A stretch of 64,000 nucleotides of DNA from assembly GCF_028993635.1 (NCBI RefSeq), contig NZ_CP118631.1, positions 5,146,001-5,210,000 on the forward strand, in the 5' to 3' direction. The stretch comes from Mucilaginibacter sp. SJ (GTDB lineage Bacteria; Bacteroidota; Bacteroidia; Sphingobacteriales; Sphingobacteriaceae). Positions within the stretch are counted from its first letter, which is position 1, and each line of letters begins with the position of its first letter. A program made the translations under genes and the position numbers. Positions 26,643-35,641 of the stretch are shown piece after piece. The notes below the pieces were generated by a model, which worked only from the letters and a program-made list of their open reading frames with translations, made no database searches and had not been told where the DNA came from.

Positions 26643-26698
26643 TATTCAATCCGTCAAGCGTTTTCTCTGTCTGGAGTAAAGGGAATTCCTGTAAACGT

Positions 26699-26728
26699 AA
26701 AAGGGACGGCAGCACTGCCATCCCTTTT
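26699..26728. terminator. Bidirectional terminator between convergent genes
   Basis: AAAAGGGACGGCAG pairs with the CTGCCATCCCTTTT arm around a CA loop. The arms begin with A and end with T, so it works on both strands. It lies 57 bases after the beta-helix gene and about 50 bases beyond the giant-protein stop at 26781, both running toward it. Confidence 0.7.
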
Positions 26729-26780
26729 CACGTTTTAAAGTTTTAGCCTTAAGCTATGTGCATTAGGCTTTTAGCTAAAA

Positions 26781-29700
26781 TCATGGGCTTACTATCATGC
26801 GCAATGGTGCCAGATTGTTGATCTGAACAAAGTAAACACCGGTCATGTATGACCGGGTTAACTGAACCCCAAGGTTACCGCCAAAACCACGATACCTGCC
26901 GCTTTGCATAACCTTGCCAAAATTATCCCGGATAACCAGGTTGATCTCTTTCTGCTCCAGGTCGGGCGTTAGTTTAATGTTGAAGCTGCGTGCAGCCACC
27001 GGGTTTGGGTAGATCACATTGTTTTGAACAGTACCGATAGGTGCGCTGTTATCCTGTACAATACCGGTTTTTTGACCTATGGTTGAAGCCAGCGAATTGC
27101 TGCTGAGCAATGTAGGTTCCGTTCCATAAATCAGCTGATCTTTATAATAAACGGTGATATGGCTGTTAAGCGCCATAGCAGCTTTAGCAGCAAACGAATA
27201 ATCATTGGCCTCGTTAAATGCCGACCAGTCTGTTTTATTAACCTGGTATTGAATGTTACCGGTATTACTTAGGGGGTAAAATGAACCTGCCGATGGATCG
27301 ATGGTTAATTCAAGATAGGTGTCTGCCCCGGTTAAAGGGGGGCTTAAAGTAACAAACCGGTTGTTGATTTTGCTGTTGCCCAGTTTGGCGTAGCTTACCG
27401 AGAAATTCAATCCTGCTGTGCCTTCGCGGCTAAACCAGTAACGAACGGAAAGATCGCTGTAATTGACAGGCACGTTTCCGGTATTGTTAAGCGCCAGGTA
27501 GGTACTGATCGTATTTCCGGAAGTGCTTTGATTTTGGTTTTGATAAGATACAGTAAAAGCCGTGGTAGCTGTAGCTGCGGCAGGCTCGGTACCGTAAATC
27601 AACTGCCCGTTGCGGTAAAGGGTGATATGACTGTTTGCAGCATAGCTCCCGGTGTATGGCAGGTATGAATAATCATCGGCCTCCGAAAAGTTTGACCAGT
27701 CCTGGTTGGCAAACCTCGATTGAATAGCCCCTGAATTACCGCCTGCGCTGAGTTGGCCGTTATTCAGGAAACCATATTCTATATAACCCAGGGCGCCTGT
27801 GCGCGGGTTGGGTAATTGAACGTATTTCATGGTAACGTTACTGTTCCCCATTTGGGCGTAATCAATCCATGAATTGATCCCGGCATAATTTTCCGCGGTA
27901 AACCAATACCTCATGGTCAGCTCGTTTAAATTAATGGCGACAGAATCCTGGTTAACAATTTTCAGAAATGGCTTAATGAGATTGTTTACGGGCTGGTTGT
28001 TGTCTCCGTCGGAGGATTGTACCTGGACATTGTATGGCAATACGGTGAAGGTTTTGCTTGACGCTGTCGTGTCAAAACGAGTGTTGCCACCTTGCTGCGC
28101 TGTAATAGCGCTGCTGCCTGCACCTACAATATGCAGCTTGTTATTGATGACCGTAGCTACGTTTAAGTTTGAGCTGGTGTAAACAACCGGAAGCCCGGAA
28201 GTAGCTGTCGCACTTAGGCTGACATCTGCATCGCCAGGCCTGCTTAAAGGTAACGCGGCAAAACTGATGCTTTGGCTCAGTTTGTTAATGGTAAGCGTTT
28301 GTGTAACCGGCGAGGCTGGAAGGTAACTGGCATTCCCACCCTGCGAGGCGGTGATCACGGCCGTACCCGCACCGGTGATGTGCAGTTTTCCACCAACTAC
28401 CTGAACTACCGTACTGTCCGAACTGCTATAGCTTACCGCAAGGCCAGAACTGGCTACAGCACCGGCCATAAAATCGCTGTCGGCAACTGTCTTCGTTGGT
28501 ATTGCATTAAACGTGATGCTTTGTGCTTTTTTACCGATGGTGATGCTTTGATTGATTGGGGTAGCTGCTTTGAAGCTGGTGTTGCCAGGCTGGGAAGCTG
28601 TGATTGTTGCGGTGCCTGCTGTTTTGATGTGGATGGCGCCATTAATTACACTGGCAACAGTAGTATCTGAACTGCTGTAGGAAACCGCCAAACCTGATGA
28701 AGCTGTTGCCGGGGGCACAAAATCCGCGTCGCCAAATGTTTTTCCATCGATGGAGGCGAAGGTTATTGTTTGATCGCCCAACACATCGGCAGCAATTTCG
28801 GTGCTGCTTAATGCCCTGCCATAGATCTTGAAATTATCAATGGAGCCTTTGAACATCGGATCGGCAAACTGCGATTTGCCCAGGTAATTTTGTGTGGTGC
28901 TCCCGAGTGCCGATGGCTTGATGGTAATATTTGTTGAAGAGGCGACTGATGTACCATTTACATACAGTGTAGTGGTATTGCCTGCCCGTGTTACCGCCAG
29001 GTAGGTCCAGGTATTTAGTGGGAAGGTGTAATTGTAATTGATATTCTGTTCTGCAGCCGAGCCATTTTTAGTAGCGTAACGAATGGTTGACTGCCCGTTG
29101 GTAACACCGGCCTGTACAGTAAGGAACATGTATTGGGTGGTGCTTGAGCCAAAGTCAAAAACACGCATCCAGGTACTTATGGCGTCCATCCGCACCCAGG
29201 CAGATATGGTAAAATCGTTCAGGGTACTGAAAATACCGGCAGGCAATGTTGCATAAGCGCTCGCCGAACCATCAAGCAGCAAAGATTTTCCAAATTTACC
29301 CGCAGCACGACTTGCTGTTGCCGCGAGTGCAGCATGATTGGCACCCCAGGCATCAATGCCTTTGCTGCCGCTTACCTCATCAAATTGATAAAAGTCGCGT
29401 TGCCCGGCATTGGGTTTAGCAACCACTTCTGTGCTTTTGGTACCTTCGCCGGTACTGTCTGCAGGGGCTATCACATAAAAATAAGTTGTGCCATTGCTCA
29501 CATTGCTGTCGGTGAAGATAAGGTTACTTACTGAGCCAAGTGTGTTATATGGCCCGCCGGAAGTTGTTGAACGTTTAACGTTATAACTGTACCCCGGAAG
29601 TGATTGCCATTCAAGGATGTTTTTGGCATCGCCCGCGGCAACTGTCAAAGAGTTTACAGCACTGCTAAGTACCGTAAGCACCAATGCTGAAGTACCTGTT

Positions 29701-32700
29701 GTACTGCCGTTGCCTGCCGACAGGCTTACATTAAAGGTGCCTGATTCCGTTGGTGTTCCTGAAATTTTGCCTGATAAAGAATCAATTTGTAACCCGGCCG
29801 GCAATCCGCTGGCCGAAAAATGGTTGGGCGACTTAATTCCTGTTACCGTATAAGTCATAGGTTTTCCTATCAGCGCAGTATCCGTTGGCGCGCTGGTGAT
29901 AATTACCGGTAATGGCCGGTCGTCCAGCAGCACAGCGTCATTGCCCGTACCGCCTTTATAGCTGATGCGCAGTGTAAAACTACCAACGGTTACCGGAGCA
30001 AGTTCGGGCAAGCCTTTAAATGTACCGGATATTGCCGCGCTTCCGGTGTTATCAATGATAGTGAACGAACTTCCCTGGGCCAGGCTTGTCGAGTCGATAG
30101 CTATGACCTGCAGTTTAGGTTGATTCACTAAATTAACAACGGCTGTACTTATCTTATCACTGGTGGCCGAACTGGTGCTTAACTCTGCTTTATAGGTAGC
30201 ATCGGCATTCATGGTGAGGGTGCCCACTTTTATGGTGCCGATGGCCTGGTTACCGGGTGCCAGTACCGCTCCTGTACCTGAGCCTGTACCAATAGTAACC
30301 GATGATGTGCTTTTGCCGCTGCCGCCAAACGTGCCGGCCACTGCAACCACCGGACTGGTGAATGTGCCGCTGTTAGGATCGTTATTGAGCAAATAAGTGC
30401 CGTTTTTTATCGTCGTTGTACCTGAATAAGCCTGGTTGCCGCTAAATATTAAAACCGCTGTGCCAACCTTTTCTACGTTCATGGTTCCGGTCATCGTGCC
30501 ACCATAGTTGGTTGTTATATTCAGCGCCCCAATGCTTATGGTTGGGCTGCCGCCTCCATCTGTTCGGATAGCGCCCCTGCCACTCAATGAGCCAAAGCTG
30601 ATAGTACCTGTCGGGAACATGATGCCCTGGCAATCGTTACCGTTGGCGTCGAGGTTCCATGATGCATTCGCGCTGCCTGATTGCGGCACTTCAAAGCGGG
30701 TACGTGAGTTGCCGCTGCGTAGCTTGGATACAAAGTATCCGGTAAAGCTGCTGTTATCAGCAAACAGGTGGAGCCCCGCATATACGTTACCATCCTGAAT
30801 GATTGTTCCGCTTCCGGTAAGCCGCCCGTAAAGGTTCAATGCGTTGCTGGTTTGGTAAAAATAACTGGTTTTTCCGGCAGCGATTTCAATATCGTTGTAC
30901 AAGGTAGCATCGCCGTTGGCCGAAAAAAGCGCGCCGCCGTTCATCGTAATTTTTCCGGTACCAAGCGGACCTGAAGTGGGGGCGGATGGTGCTCCGGTGC
31001 TTGTTCCTGATATCTCCATCCCATAAACCGGCGGCCAGCTTTGCCCGTTTCCGTTGAGTATAGTACCACCGGAGTAGGTATTATTGCCTCCTGCGTACAG
31101 GAACCCGATACCGTTCTTGAGCAGGCTGCCTGTGCCTGTTATTTGCCCGGTTAATGCTACAGTGCCGCTCACATTGGGGGTGTTTACATTGAGTAATGTA
31201 TCGAGGGTTACAGGCATCTTCAGGGTTTGATACCCAGAGCTGTTATTAACCAGGTCATTTCGCAAATGAATTGCTGCGCCGTCAATCGTATAGTTGCTGG
31301 CGTTTGCATTAAACTGGATCCTCGAGGCTACGAGGTTTGGAATATCGTTGGTCAGTACGGTATCTGCACTATTTTGAAAAGTAATAATGGCTGGATTAAC
31401 CGGTGTCGCGTTTTCCTGCCAGTTCCGGGCCAGGGTAAGCGAGTCGGACTCGGGCTGCTGGCTCCATGTTGAAGAACTTGAACCGGGTACGCCAAATGTT
31501 TCGGCCGAATTGGAGCTTTCTTTGGTTTGGCCAACAGATGAAACAACATAATAGTATGGGCTTCCGTTGCTTACATTCAGATCCGCATACGTTGTAGTTG
31601 AAACATTGGCTACAGTAGTATAAGGGCCGCCGCTTATGGTAGCGCGTTTTACATTATAAGTAGCTGCTCCCAAAGCGCCGTTCCAACTCAAGTCAACCTC
31701 GTTATTTTTATTAACAGCTGCAGGCTGCGTCGGGGCAGCCGGCGGTACGGACGAAAAAATAACATTTGAGTTTCCGCTTTCCAATGTTCCGGCAAGCGCG
31801 GTCACTACATAATAATTGTTTACTTCAGGTACCGGGCTGGCATCAATATATGATGTGTTGGTTATACCTGATTGTATTGTGGTAAACGGCCCGGTGGATG
31901 ACGACGACCGTTTTACCGAATAGCTGGTAGCATTGGCTGAAGCTACCCAGGTAATATTAATTTGTGTAGAATTAACAACAGCTGCTGTAGCCGAAGCCGG
32001 CGCTGCCGGCGCCTGGTTATTGACCACATTCAGCATAAGGGTTGCCGTACCGGTGCCGCTGGCATTAGTGGCGGCTATCGTAATTTCACTTTGCCCTAAC
32101 GCGGTAGGTGTGCCCGAGATGATACCGGTAGCCGCATCAATGCTAAGCCCTGCCGGCAGGCCGCTGGCACTATAAGAAGATGGATTAGCACTGGCTATGA
32201 TGTTATAACTGAAAGGCGCACCATTGGTAGCTGTAGCTGTGGTAGCACTGCTAATCTCCGGAGATCCGGCAGGTGCGGATTGACTATAAGCCACATTACT
32301 GAACGTGGCCGTATTTAGCGCCGAGTTATTACTGGAAAGGGTATAAAATCCGGCATACAAATCAGTGGGGAAACCTGTTGCAGAATACCAGCAACCAAGA
32401 TTGGTCCAACTGATGCCATCCTGCGAATGGTATGTAAATATGCGGGTGCCGACGCGCTCAATTTTTAACCACCAGGGCGCTTTGGGTTGGTAGTGGTTTC
32501 CGGCACCGCCTGTCGCTTTAAGGAAAATATCATAAAAAGCCGAACCAGGGGCCAGCGATTGGCGTAACATGACCCCGCAACCACCGGTATTTAACGACAT
32601 ATTCTCAACTTTTACTACCAGTCCGGCATCGCTGCTAATTTTCTTAAAATTAAAGCTGAAAGCATTACTGGTGGAAGTTCCGGCGCCTTGAAGTGTCCAA

Positions 32701-33950
32701 ATCCCGTTATTGTAGGCGGCGCTGCCCGCTAATCCGGTATTACCGATGTCAATATTGGTAAGGTTGCTCACCGGCTGCACATGATCAGCAGGATAATATA
32801 CCTGGGGCAACTTAACCGCGGTAGATGTATCTGATGATTTCAGGTATAAGAAATTGCCGCCGGCCGGAGAATAATTGGTGGAGCCAGGCTGCATTAACGC
32901 AGCCCTCATTCTGTCGGTATTAGGGGTAGGGATACCCTTGCGTACAGCATAAGCGCTGTAAATAATATTAGTCATATCGCCGGTCCTTGCCCCGGGTTGA
33001 ATTCCCCAGTTGGTCCAAAAGCTTGCATAGCCTCCCAACGGGATAAAGGTCATTGTTGCTCCGTCAAAAGCGTATTTATGATACAGCTCACCGATAGCCA
33101 ATACCCGGTTATCCAGCTCGGCGAACATATCTGCACCCTGTTTGTAGGCAACTTCCGCGCCCCAGGCCAATGCTGCTGCCTGCACACGCCAATGGTCGTC
33201 GCGGCCCGAATCTCCTACTTCACCACCGGGCAACGAATTGCGCATACCTCCGCCGGCATCCATCCGGTACACTTCCACCGCCTGGTTAAACCGGGTGACA
33301 TCATCACAAAAAACTGATGCGGCAAGCGCTATTTTTAACTGAAGAGCCCCTTTATTCGCATCGCGCAAGGGGCTGGGTACCCAGGAAGTTGGAAACAAAA
33401 CATTGGCAAAATAACTTTTTACATGCTGTGTATTGGCTGCGGTCCAACCAGGAAAAGTAGATCGAAGGATTTCGGCACCTACGCCCCAATACTGTGCATA
33501 GTCGCCAATATCCAGCATAGATTCTCCGCCACCCCAGGTAGTATTGGTTACCGCCCAGGCATCAAGCAGGTTAGTAGCTTTGCGGGCATACGTAGAATCG
33601 CCTGTAAACCACCACATCCAGGCCAGGTTATGAACAGCCTGCATGTCGTCAATCCAGGCGCTGTTGTTTAGGTTGGGTGCCCTTGTAACTGTTGCAAAGG
33701 GCCCTTTTTGCCCATAACCCAATTGTGAATGCGAGTCGTTTTTAAATGCATTATAACCGGATAGCCATGGTTCGCGGCTAATGTTGGCTTTCAACTGATC
33801 TAAATCGGCCCGGTTAAAGGCCACACCAGGGTGGACAAACGTTTGGGCGCGGACGCTCATCGTCGCAAACACCGACAGTGAGAATAGCAGCAGCCTTATC
33901 CGCCGGTACGTACCTGTCAAATAATTACAAAGCGTAAAAAGTTTTTTCAT
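26781..33950 (-). CDS. Giant modular secreted polysaccharide-degrading protein with alginate-lyase-type domain, CBM3-like pair and T9SS sorting domain
   Basis: 2389-residue exported protein. Approximate modules: signal peptide 1-36; alginate-lyase-family (PF05426-type) domain 38-370 with GGEVGDSGRDDHWRVQ near 243; DUF1349-like sandwich 387-553 (WLKIERVGTRIFTYHSQDG); Ig-like putative (He_PIG) 560-645; two fibronectin type III 647-825; long region of autotransporter-associated strand repeats 830-1340 (GSGTIIQDG, LLKNGIGFLYAGGNNTYSGG); another He_PIG 1345-1430; fibronectin III 1436-1510; LamG-like 1520-1720; three near-identical Ig-like repeats about 80 residues each, 1727-1970; two CBM3-like cellulose-binding sandwiches 1970-2120 and 2130-2280 (LTMRYWFT, LSVRYWFS); T9SS type A sorting domain 2313-2389 (VIYPNPV). 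It is probably anchored or released outside the cell. The enzyme substrate (glucuronan, alginate or another uronate) is inference. Confidence 0.85.
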   Translation of the reverse strand: MKKLFTLCNYLTGTYRRIRLLLFSLSVFATMSVRAQTFVHPGVAFNRADLDQLKANISREPWLSGYNAFKNDSHSQLGYGQKGPFATVTRAPNLNNSAWIDDMQAVHNLAWMWWFTGDSTYARKATNLLDAWAVTNTTWGGGESMLDIGDYAQYWGVGAEILRSTFPGWTAANTQHVKSYFANVLFPTSWVPSPLRDANKGALQLKIALAASVFCDDVTRFNQAVEVYRMDAGGGMRNSLPGGEVGDSGRDDHWRVQAAALAWGAEVAYKQGADMFAELDNRVLAIGELYHKYAFDGATMTFIPLGGYASFWTNWGIQPGARTGDMTNIIYSAYAVRKGIPTPNTDRMRAALMQPGSTNYSPAGGNFLYLKSSDTSTAVKLPQVYYPADHVQPVSNLTNIDIGNTGLAGSAAYNNGIWTLQGAGTSTSNAFSFNFKKISSDAGLVVKVENMSLNTGGCGVMLRQSLAPGSAFYDIFLKATGGAGNHYQPKAPWWLKIERVGTRIFTYHSQDGISWTNLGCWYSATGFPTDLYAGFYTLSSNNSALNTATFSNVAYSQSAPAGSPEISSATTATATNGAPFSYNIIASANPSSYSASGLPAGLSIDAATGIISGTPTALGQSEITIAATNASGTGTATLMLNVVNNQAPAAPASATAAVVNSTQINITWVASANATSYSVKRSSSSTGPFTTIQSGITNTSYIDASPVPEVNNYYVVTALAGTLESGNSNVIFSSVPPAAPTQPAAVNKNNEVDLSWNGALGAATYNVKRATISGGPYTTVANVSTTTYADLNVSNGSPYYYVVSSVGQTKESSNSAETFGVPGSSSSTWSQQPESDSLTLARNWQENATPVNPAIITFQNSADTVLTNDIPNLVASRIQFNANASNYTIDGAAIHLRNDLVNNSSGYQTLKMPVTLDTLLNVNTPNVSGTVALTGQITGTGSLLKNGIGFLYAGGNNTYSGGTILNGNGQSWPPVYGMEISGTSTGAPSAPTSGPLGTGKITMNGGALFSANGDATLYNDIEIAAGKTSYFYQTSNALNLYGRLTGSGTIIQDGNVYAGLHLFADNSSFTGYFVSKLRSGNSRTRFEVPQSGSANASWNLDANGNDCQGIMFPTGTISFGSLSGRGAIRTDGGGSPTISIGALNITTNYGGTMTGTMNVEKVGTAVLIFSGNQAYSGTTTIKNGTYLLNNDPNSGTFTSPVVAVAGTFGGSGKSTSSVTIGTGSGTGAVLAPGNQAIGTIKVGTLTMNADATYKAELSTSSATSDKISTAVVNLVNQPKLQVIAIDSTSLAQGSSFTIIDNTGSAAISGTFKGLPELAPVTVGSFTLRISYKGGTGNDAVLLDDRPLPVIITSAPTDTALIGKPMTYTVTGIKSPNHFSASGLPAGLQIDSLSGKISGTPTESGTFNVSLSAGNGSTTGTSALVLTVLSSAVNSLTVAAGDAKNILEWQSLPGYSYNVKRSTTSGGPYNTLGSVSNLIFTDSNVSNGTTYFYVIAPADSTGEGTKSTEVVAKPNAGQRDFYQFDEVSGSKGIDAWGANHAALAATASRAAGKFGKSLLLDGSASAYATLPAGIFSTLNDFTISAWVRMDAISTWMRVFDFGSSTTQYMFLTVQAGVTNGQSTIRYATKNGSAAEQNINYNYTFPLNTWTYLAVTRAGNTTTLYVNGTSVASSTNITIKPSALGSTTQNYLGKSQFADPMFKGSIDNFKIYGRALSSTEIAADVLGDQTITFASIDGKTFGDADFVPPATASSGLAVSYSSSDTTVASVINGAIHIKTAGTATITASQPGNTSFKAATPINQSITIGKKAQSITFNAIPTKTVADSDFMAGAVASSGLAVSYSSSDSTVVQVVGGKLHITGAGTAVITASQGGNASYLPASPVTQTLTINKLSQSISFAALPLSRPGDADVSLSATATSGLPVVYTSSNLNVATVINNKLHIVGAGSSAITAQQGGNTRFDTTASSKTFTVLPYNVQVQSSDGDNNQPVNNLIKPFLKIVNQDSVAINLNELTMRYWFTAENYAGINSWIDYAQMGNSNVTMKYVQLPNPRTGALGYIEYGFLNNGQLSAGGNSGAIQSRFANQDWSNFSEADDYSYLPYTGSYAANSHITLYRNGQLIYGTEPAAATATTAFTVSYQNQNQSTSGNTISTYLALNNTGNVPVNYSDLSVRYWFSREGTAGLNFSVSYAKLGNSKINNRFVTLSPPLTGADTYLELTIDPSAGSFYPLSNTGNIQYQVNKTDWSAFNEANDYSFAAKAAMALNSHITVYYKDQLIYGTEPTLLSSNSLASTIGQKTGIVQDNSAPIGTVQNNVIYPNPVAARSFNIKLTPDLEQKEINLVIRDNFGKVMQSGRYRGFGGNLGVQLTRSYMTGVYFVQINNLAPLRMIVSP

Positions 33951-34226
33951 GGTTTAATTGTTTAGGTAAACATATTTACTGCCGTTCCGGTATGTTTGGA
34001 AGTCGTGTAAGGACGTGGAACAAAACAGTTTTATAATCGGACACACCAAAGACAATGACTGCTGTAAATTATACTCACAGCAACGTGGTGTTTTTTGAAA
34101 TTTTTATGATGTTAAAGCGCTTGAAATAAGCTGCTTTGTATGGGTGGAGCGTTAAGACTTAAAAAAAACTCTTGAGAGAGAGAGGGGCATTCTAATTTTA
34201 GCTTTTAAAAACTCGCACATGCAAGC

Positions 34227-34424
34227 GCAATGTCATTAAGTTAAGAGACTGACAACTGCACCAGAGGTGCAAAAGGCTTGTAGAAACAAATTCGCATAGA
34301 TCTCTGGTGTGCCAGCGGTACACAACTCCGGTGTTCCGTACCTCTGGCACGGTTGTTTTGAATATGTATGTTGCTACAAACCTGTTCCCCCTCTGGGGGA
34401 TTTTCCTAAACTTAATGACATTGC
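34227..34424. repeat. MITE-like palindromic element, copy 1 (in the 574-base gap 33951-34524)
   Basis: About 198 bases starting GCAATGTCATTAAG and ending CTTAATGACATTGC. Inside are three hairpins: GCACCAGAGGTGC, then GTGCCAGCGGTAC...GTACCTCTGGCAC, then CCCCCTCTGGGGG. The same order appears reversed at 63527-63738, so this is an inverted second copy about 29 kb away. It sits between two minus-strand genes, the giant protein and the GH43/117-like gene. The rest of the gap, 33951-34226 and 34425-34524, shows no gene or promoter consensus that I can support. Confidence 0.8.
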
Positions 34425-34524
34425 GGGTAAGCATCCGCACTCGACTGTTTGCCTCAGGTGAGCGTGAACGCTCACGTAATAACGTTAAAAAATAAACGAG
34501 GATGCTTAACTTTTTATCACGCTG

Positions 34525-35553
34525 TTACTTCAAAACAAGCTGGGTTGCTTCATTTCTGTTGCATGTAAGTTTGCCATCAGTTAATTTGAGTTCGGCTACC
34601 TGTAAGCTGCTACGTTGTTTATCATATTTGGTAGCGCCGCCCGTTGCCGCGCCATCGCCGGGATGTACAAAATAAAAAATATAGGCCCGGCCCGCGGGCG
34701 TTACAATTACATCACAATGATGGCCAATGGCACCATCGTCAATACCATTGCCGGGTGTTGCCAGCAAATCACCACCCGGTTGCCGGGCCCAGTTTTCCAG
34801 ATCGTTTGAAGAATAAACAGCAAGCCCCTTCCAAACATCAGTGATCATCCAATATTTGTTTTTCCACCTGAAAACCTTCGGGCCTTCGCCGGGTTGGTCA
34901 AACACCGCTTTCCGGCCATCAGTCCAGTGGTACAAGTCGGGGCTATCAGCAAAAAAGATCGATTTATGGTCTGTTTCGTTATTATACCACATGCGCCAGG
35001 TGCCATCAGGCAATTGCAATACACATGGATCTATTACCTTTTCATTCACCAGTTTTAAGGTCGATTCATATTTCCAGTTCAGCAGGTTTTTGCTGGTAAG
35101 ATGGATGATGGTGCGAGGATGGTTCCAATCCGTAAAGATACCGGGAACATAGGTAAGGTACATGTGATACACTCCATTATGGTCAATCACTTCCGGAGCC
35201 CAAAAGGTATACCCTGCATCCGGGCGATAACCGATATCTGCCGTATCACGGTATTTCCAGCTGGCACCATCTTTAGATTCAGCAATGCCAATGCGGGTGC
35301 CATGCACCCAGGCAACACCATGAATGGTGGTGTCGTTTGCCCTGCGGTTAGTATAGAACATAAACCATTTCTTTTCGCTGCGGTTCCAGATTATGGTTGG
35401 ATCGGCCGCCCCATCATATACAGGGTCGCGAAATAACGGCTTGGGAGCAGGTACTCCCCGGTTGTTTTGGGCAAATGCACCTGCAAGAGGGGTACAGCAA
35501 ATAAAAAATAATACAAGGTGATTTGCAATTGCAATTTTCAATTTCATCTTCAT
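34525..35553 (-). CDS. GH43/GH117-like beta-propeller glycoside hydrolase
   Basis: Secreted five-bladed propeller hydrolase of clan GH-F type. Signal peptide ends in AGAFAQ. Candidate acids: Asp in GAADPTIIWNRSEKKWFMF near residue 48, Asp in VIDPCVLQLPDGTWRMWY near 175, Glu in PGEGPKVFRWKNKYWMI near 222. His in IGHHCDVIV near 275 is reminiscent of GH117, where a His helps catalysis, so GH117 or an unclassified relative is possible. Its tail QRSSLQVAELKLTDGKLTC matches the remnant at 10707-10838, showing two related genes once existed. It is 88 bases upstream of the GH28-like gene's stop on the same strand. Confidence 0.7.
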   Translation of the reverse strand: MKMKLKIAIANHLVLFFICCTPLAGAFAQNNRGVPAPKPLFRDPVYDGAADPTIIWNRSEKKWFMFYTNRRANDTTIHGVAWVHGTRIGIAESKDGASWKYRDTADIGYRPDAGYTFWAPEVIDHNGVYHMYLTYVPGIFTDWNHPRTIIHLTSKNLLNWKYESTLKLVNEKVIDPCVLQLPDGTWRMWYNNETDHKSIFFADSPDLYHWTDGRKAVFDQPGEGPKVFRWKNKYWMITDVWKGLAVYSSNDLENWARQPGGDLLATPGNGIDDGAIGHHCDVIVTPAGRAYIFYFVHPGDGAATGGATKYDKQRSSLQVAELKLTDGKLTCNRNEATQLVLK

Positions 35554-35641
35554 AATTGATCAAACGGGAGTTGTTTAATTATTGCTGCCCTGGCTTGCTT
35601 ATTATTCATTTCGCTGATGACACCCATCTTACGTTTAGCCC

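Noticed and set aside
28260..28780. Repeated segments resembling a CRISPR array
   Set aside because: They are in-frame repeats encoding three Ig-like domains of about 80 residues; spacing and coding content exclude CRISPR.
28800..31460. The giant protein as a classical type V autotransporter, because of its autotransporter-associated strand repeats
   Set aside because: There is no C-terminal outer-membrane barrel; the protein ends in a T9SS sorting domain.
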